NCBI GenBank assembly: GCA_021799405.1
Contig: JAJZAL010000091.1
Location: 1 to 17,882, forward strand
From: Acidobacteriota bacterium
Lineage (GTDB): Bacteria; Acidobacteriota; Terriglobia; Terriglobales; Acidobacteriaceae
Direction: 5' to 3'
Length of the DNA: 17,882 nt
The notes under the pieces were generated by a model. That model did not search any database. It saw only the letters and a list, made by a program, of their open reading frames with translations, and had not been told where the DNA came from. A program made the translations under genes and the position numbers. Positions 15,443 through 17,882 of this stretch are shown here, in pieces; positions within the stretch are counted from its first letter, which is position 1, and each line of letters opens with the position of its first letter.

Positions 15443-15892
15443 CTATGACGGCGCCAGGATTTCGAGCTTCGGGAAATAGGTCCGATAGCGCGCAGCATCG
15501 CGCGTGAGCAGGGCCAGCCGCTCGATGGCCGCGTGCGCTCCGATATAAAAGTCCGGAAGCGGTGTAGCCCGCCGGCCGCCTCGCCGGCGATAGCTCAGGA
15601 AGCACTTGCCGGCAAGGAACCCGGCCTCCCATGGCAGAGCTTCCCGCTCGTAGGAAGCAAGGGGGAGAGCAGCGTCCAGAGCTTCAATGGTGCTGAATCC
15701 GATCGATACATCGGCATAGACAATGGGATTGATAATCAGGACCGTGCGTTCGGCACATTCAGCCAGTGCCTGCGCCGACCACTCTGCCCATTTGGCGTCA
15801 TTGGTTGCAATATCCAGGAGTATATTGCTGTCGACGAGAACGCCGCGGCAGTTGCTTAGGCGGGAGGACAGGTTACCGAGTGCGATCGTCAT
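15443..15892 (-). CDS. vapC: PIN-domain toxin, VapC-like
   Basis: A 149-aa PIN-domain protein. Candidate Mg-binding acids are D21 (VLVDSNILLD), D61 (VYADVSIGF, where Glu is more usual), D114 (PLPDFYIGAHA) and D132 (LLTRDAARYRTYFP), in the normal PIN order and spacing. VapC toxins are ribonucleases that cut tRNA or rRNA. The ATG overlaps the stop of the upstream antitoxin gene as ATGA (15889-15892), typical of vapBC pairs. It probably stabilises the replicon through post-segregational killing; that role is inferred from the mobile context. No sign of disruption. Confidence 0.9.
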   Translation of the reverse strand: MTIALGNLSSRLSNCRGVLVDSNILLDIATNDAKWAEWSAQALAECAERTVLIINPIVYADVSIGFSTIEALDAALPLASYEREALPWEAGFLAGKCFLSYRRRGGRRATPLPDFYIGAHAAIERLALLTRDAARYRTYFPKLEILAPS

Positions 15893-16149
15893 TTTCCCTT
15901 CGCGCCCGACCGGCTGCCTCCGCGGGTCAGTGCCATGATTTCATCCGTCGAGAGGCGTGTATCGGCCGAGCCGCGCAGCGCCCTGAGCGCCCTCTGACCC
16001 CGAACACCGTATCCTTCTGTGCGTCTGGCTTTGCGAATCCGGGCATGGTCGCCGCTCACTTCGAACTCGACCTCGGTATGGGGCAGAAGGCCCAGCTGGT
16101 TCCTGACTTCCTGAGGAATGGTGACCTGACCCTTGCTCGTGATCTGCAT
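15889..16149 (-). CDS. vapB: AbrB/MazE-type antitoxin, VapB-like
   Basis: An 86-aa protein whose first 31 residues, MQITSKGQVTIPQEVRNQLG onward to EVEFEV, are a classic AbrB/SpoVT/MazE swapped-hairpin DNA-binding domain. The basic C-terminal half (R-, G- and K-rich, ending GGSRSGAKGK) should wrap the toxin. AGGAG stands about nine bases upstream of the ATG. It is the first gene of a two-gene operon and is expected to autoregulate by binding the imperfect inverted repeat just upstream. Although the fold is AbrB/MazE, the partner is a PIN protein, so this is a VapBC system and not MazEF. Confidence 0.9.
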   Translation of the reverse strand: MQITSKGQVTIPQEVRNQLGLLPHTEVEFEVSGDHARIRKARRTEGYGVRGQRALRALRGSADTRLSTDEIMALTRGGSRSGAKGK

Positions 16150-16156
16150 CGGTAAT

Positions 16157-16180
16157 ACTCCTACTGGTAAGGGTAGTAGT
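16157..16180 (-). promoter_or_regulatory. Imperfect inverted repeat, probable VapBC operator
   Basis: ACTCCTACT (16157-16165) and GGTAGTAGT (16172-16180) match as an inverted repeat at 7 of 9 positions around six bases. It lies immediately upstream of the antitoxin ATG and includes its AGGAG ribosome site on the minus strand. AbrB-type antitoxins commonly bind such repeats to repress their own operon; this is inferred from position. Confidence 0.4.
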
Positions 16181-16208
16181 CATCGATGGGGAAAGCAAGC
16201 AACGTCGA

Positions 16209-17102
16209 CTAGAGCCCGGATTCCGTTCGACGGACATCGCCCCGGGACTCCCGCCTCGATGTCCATTCTGACCGGTCCCAGCCACCCATCGAATCGGGAA
16301 GCGCACGCTTCCTTTGCGATTTTCGTACCCGGCGCCACAATTCGGGGTCCACAGGAAGGGGGGTCACCTGTCCGGTGGCAGCATTAAAAAATCCGCCGTG
16401 ATGGCAAAGTCTGCCGTAGCGGAAGAGTCTCGCCAGCATGGCCAAGGCGCTTGTAGCGAGCGTTTGATTGATGAACGGCTCCTGCCGTTCGAGCGCCTCG
16501 ACGGCAGAGCAACTGGGCAGAGGGTCTTCGCCGGCTGCGGCATCGGCAATCTCCGGATAGAGCTCGCTGACCGTCCGCAGCCGTTCCGCCTTGCGGCGGT
16601 TCCTACCATTGAGCGGCTGGCCCAGTACGAACTGTCCGCTCGACGCGTTGTTGCCGAGATCGAGCCAGTACGTGACATAGCTCGACTTCCTGGTCACGCT
16701 TCGCTCAATGACACCGCGTGCCCCCCGCGTGTCCACACACCCAATCAGAAGATCTGGGCTGTGGTCATGATTCGGCCGGACCGTCGTCTCATCAAAGCAC
16801 GTAGGTTGGGCATTCCACTTCGTCCCCCAGAACAGGTTGATGCGGTTGATCAGGACCGTCGCCTTGTTCTGTCCCACATCGGACCACGAGAACGGCTGCC
16901 GAACGCAATTGGTTTCAGAGACCGTGTCCCCATCCATGAGGGTGACTTCGAGACCATAGGGATGTCCCCATGCCCGCATCGCCTGGTGGAGATACGGCAA
17001 CCCCATTACGATGGCGCTCCCCGTGCCACCGGCGCCCACCACCAGAATCCTCAAGGGCTGGCGACCGAGCAGACCGGACGGGAGAAGATGCTCGATGCGC
17101 AT
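16209..17102 (-). CDS. PRTRC system ThiF-family (E1-like) protein
   Basis: A 297-aa member of the ThiF/MoeB/E1 superfamily. The nucleotide-binding loop is VVGAGGTGSA (21-30). The other adenylation residues are in place: D57 and D59 (LMDGDTV), N65, R69 and Q70 (TNCVRQPF), K80 and D124 (GCVDTRG). C198 in LPSCSAVEALERQEPFINQ is a candidate Cys, and that stretch matches my memory of PRTRC ThiF proteins. Enzymes of this fold adenylate the C-terminus of a ubiquitin-like or sulfur-carrier protein; the PRTRC partner is unknown. GGGGAGGT, nine bases before the ATG, lies across the end of the protein B gene, which stops six bases upstream, so the two are cotranscribed. The last 30 residues are Arg/Ser-rich and look like an extension beyond the core. 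Confidence 0.9.
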   Translation of the reverse strand: MRIEHLLPSGLLGRQPLRILVVGAGGTGSAIVMGLPYLHQAMRAWGHPYGLEVTLMDGDTVSETNCVRQPFSWSDVGQNKATVLINRINLFWGTKWNAQPTCFDETTVRPNHDHSPDLLIGCVDTRGARGVIERSVTRKSSYVTYWLDLGNNASSGQFVLGQPLNGRNRRKAERLRTVSELYPEIADAAAGEDPLPSCSAVEALERQEPFINQTLATSALAMLARLFRYGRLCHHGGFFNAATGQVTPLPVDPELWRRVRKSQRKRALPDSMGGWDRSEWTSRRESRGDVRRTESGL

Positions 17103-17108
17103 CGCTCG

Positions 17109-17816
17109 CTACCTCCCCTGAATGAATTGCGCGAGCGTCTGCGGCAAGCGAATCAGCGCATCGGCAGGAAACGGCCGCCGCTTGCCGGCAAGCTCGGCCC
17201 ACAGAGCATCGTGGCCGCCCTTGTGACGCGTGACTCTTCCCACATTGGCGTGCGTGAACGCGCTTTCGTAGAATCCCCGCTCCCAGGCTCCGACTGATGT
17301 CACTGATGCAGTCTCAGGACAGCGCATCGATCCCAGGCATACCCGGCCGTCATCCGAGATATTCCAGAAGGGAGCAACGGCAAGCGCGGTTTCAGCGTCT
17401 GGCCGTTTATTCTCGGAGATTGCCCGGATCTTCAGGTCTCCCTGCGCCACCCTCCACACCAGCGCCGGCTGCGGAAACATCTTTCCATTCAGTTGTTGCG
17501 CCCTGCCTTCGGTGTTCTCGAAGAACATGCGCCGCACACGCCGCGGCGTCCACCAGGCGATCATCCGGTCCGATTTTGCCAGAATATTTTCCGGTAGCAT
17601 CTCGGCTACAGCGCCACCGGACAGCGATTCGGCCAGGTCTTCGATGAAAGCGGACGTCAATGGTTGCGCCGGTCCGAGTGCTGGCGGACCTTGTTGCTGC
17701 GCCATTACCGTATGCCAGGTGATAAAGCTGCGCCGATTCTCGCGGTAGATGAGCAGCGCATCACGCAGCTCGAAGCGATGCATCTCCCCGATCGCGATCT
17801 CGACTTTCATTTCCAT
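17109..17816 (-). CDS. PRTRC system protein B
   Basis: A 235-aa soluble protein. FELRDALLIYRENRRSFITWHTV (about 15-37), FIEDLAESLSGGAVAEMLPENILAKSDRMIAWWTPRRVRRMFF (57-99) and SAFTHANVGRVTRHKGGHDALWAEL (187-211) fit PRTRC protein B as I remember it. There is no known catalytic motif, and its role in the cassette is unknown. It directly precedes the ThiF gene, the order seen in other PRTRC clusters. ATG 17816 has GGGAG about four bases upstream; ATG 17810 and ATG 17783 are alternatives. The 5' end overlaps a frame entering from the right edge. Confidence 0.87.
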   Translation of the reverse strand: MEMKVEIAIGEMHRFELRDALLIYRENRRSFITWHTVMAQQQGPPALGPAQPLTSAFIEDLAESLSGGAVAEMLPENILAKSDRMIAWWTPRRVRRMFFENTEGRAQQLNGKMFPQPALVWRVAQGDLKIRAISENKRPDAETALAVAPFWNISDDGRVCLGSMRCPETASVTSVGAWERGFYESAFTHANVGRVTRHKGGHDALWAELAGKRRPFPADALIRLPQTLAQFIQGR

Positions 17817-17882
17817 TCTTCTCCCAGGCCTGTATCTCTTCGGTCAGATGGCAGAGCTCCCGGTTCACGAGCACAAACCGCT
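17761..17882 (-). CDS. C-terminal end of a further minus-strand gene, possibly another PRTRC protein (partial)
   Basis: From the right edge one minus-strand frame (first full codon at 17880) runs 39 codons to a TGA at 17761-17763. It begins RFVLVNRELCHLTEEIQAWE. In the part before protein B starts, its third codon positions are rich in G and C, unlike the two alternative frames, which supports real coding. Protein A precedes B in PRTRC clusters I recall, so this could be its tail, but 22 clean residues are too few to assign. It would overlap protein B by about 56 bases. Confidence 0.35.
   Translation of the reverse strand, partial: RFVLVNRELCHLTEEIQAWEKNGNESRDRDRGDASLRAA

Noticed and set aside
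1..17816. A single CBASS type II locus linking the patatin (left edge) with ThiF (right side).
   Set aside because: They are about 16 kb apart, in different transcripts, the ThiF matches PRTRC rather than Cap2, and no cyclase is present.
1..17882. CRISPR arrays, tRNA or rRNA genes, and insertion sequences.
   Set aside because: No spaced direct repeats, no cloverleaf-like sequence and no transposase or IS ends were seen by eye on either strand.

Overview
This 17.9-kb window looks like part of a plasmid or other mobile replicon, or an integrated island, from a GC-rich Gram-negative bacterium. The best guess is Acidobacteriota, order Terriglobales or close. That guess rests on my familiarity with the style of the CusC/CusB/CusA, FTR1 and small cation-transporter proteins and has not been searched. 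The mobile-element reading rests on genes of the PRTRC (ParB-related, ThiF-related cassette) system, which is mostly found on plasmids, and on a VapBC-type toxin-antitoxin pair.

Layout, left to right. (1) 1-594 (+) is the 3' part of a patatin-like phospholipase cut by the window edge. (2) 654-3822 (-) is a tight three-gene operon, joined by two 4-bp ATGA overlaps, read from right to left: a MoxR-type AAA ATPase, a roughly 314-aa helical protein resembling DUF3150, and a DUF2201-type protein that fuses an HExxH metallopeptidase-like domain to a VWA-like domain. (3) 3823-4349 is a divergent, mostly non-coding region with a strong dyad and one doubtful small ORF. (4) 4350-13803 (+) is a metal-handling block: a small Cys/Met-rich exported protein, CusC-like, CusB-like (with a FixH-like tail) and CusA-like proteins, a permease with a His-rich tail, an FTR1-family iron permease behind its own operator-like palindrome, and a small CDF-like membrane protein with an altered metal site. 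No metal-responsive regulator is encoded among them. (5) 13910-17882 is a PRTRC and maintenance region: PRTRC protein E (-), a YecA/UPF0149 protein with a SEC-C zinc motif (+), VapC and VapB/AbrB (-), PRTRC ThiF and protein B (-), and the tail of one more minus-strand gene at the right edge.

How the genes may work together. The CusABC set would carry Cu(I)/Ag(I) from periplasm and cytoplasm to the outside: CusA keeps the three-methionine site and the transmembrane AIGxxVDAxIVMxEN motif. The permease, FTR1 and CDF-like proteins extend this to other metals or to copper-iron cross-talk. The block lies between the MoxR/VWA operon and the PRTRC genes, so it reads as resistance cargo in an accessory backbone. 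The least understood parts are the PRTRC cassette, whose function is unknown and whose genes are rearranged here, and the MoxR - DUF3150-like - metallopeptidase/VWA triad, which may be an ATP-driven remodelling or proteolysis system. Both are good candidates for a poorly described system, but nothing in the sequence proves a function.
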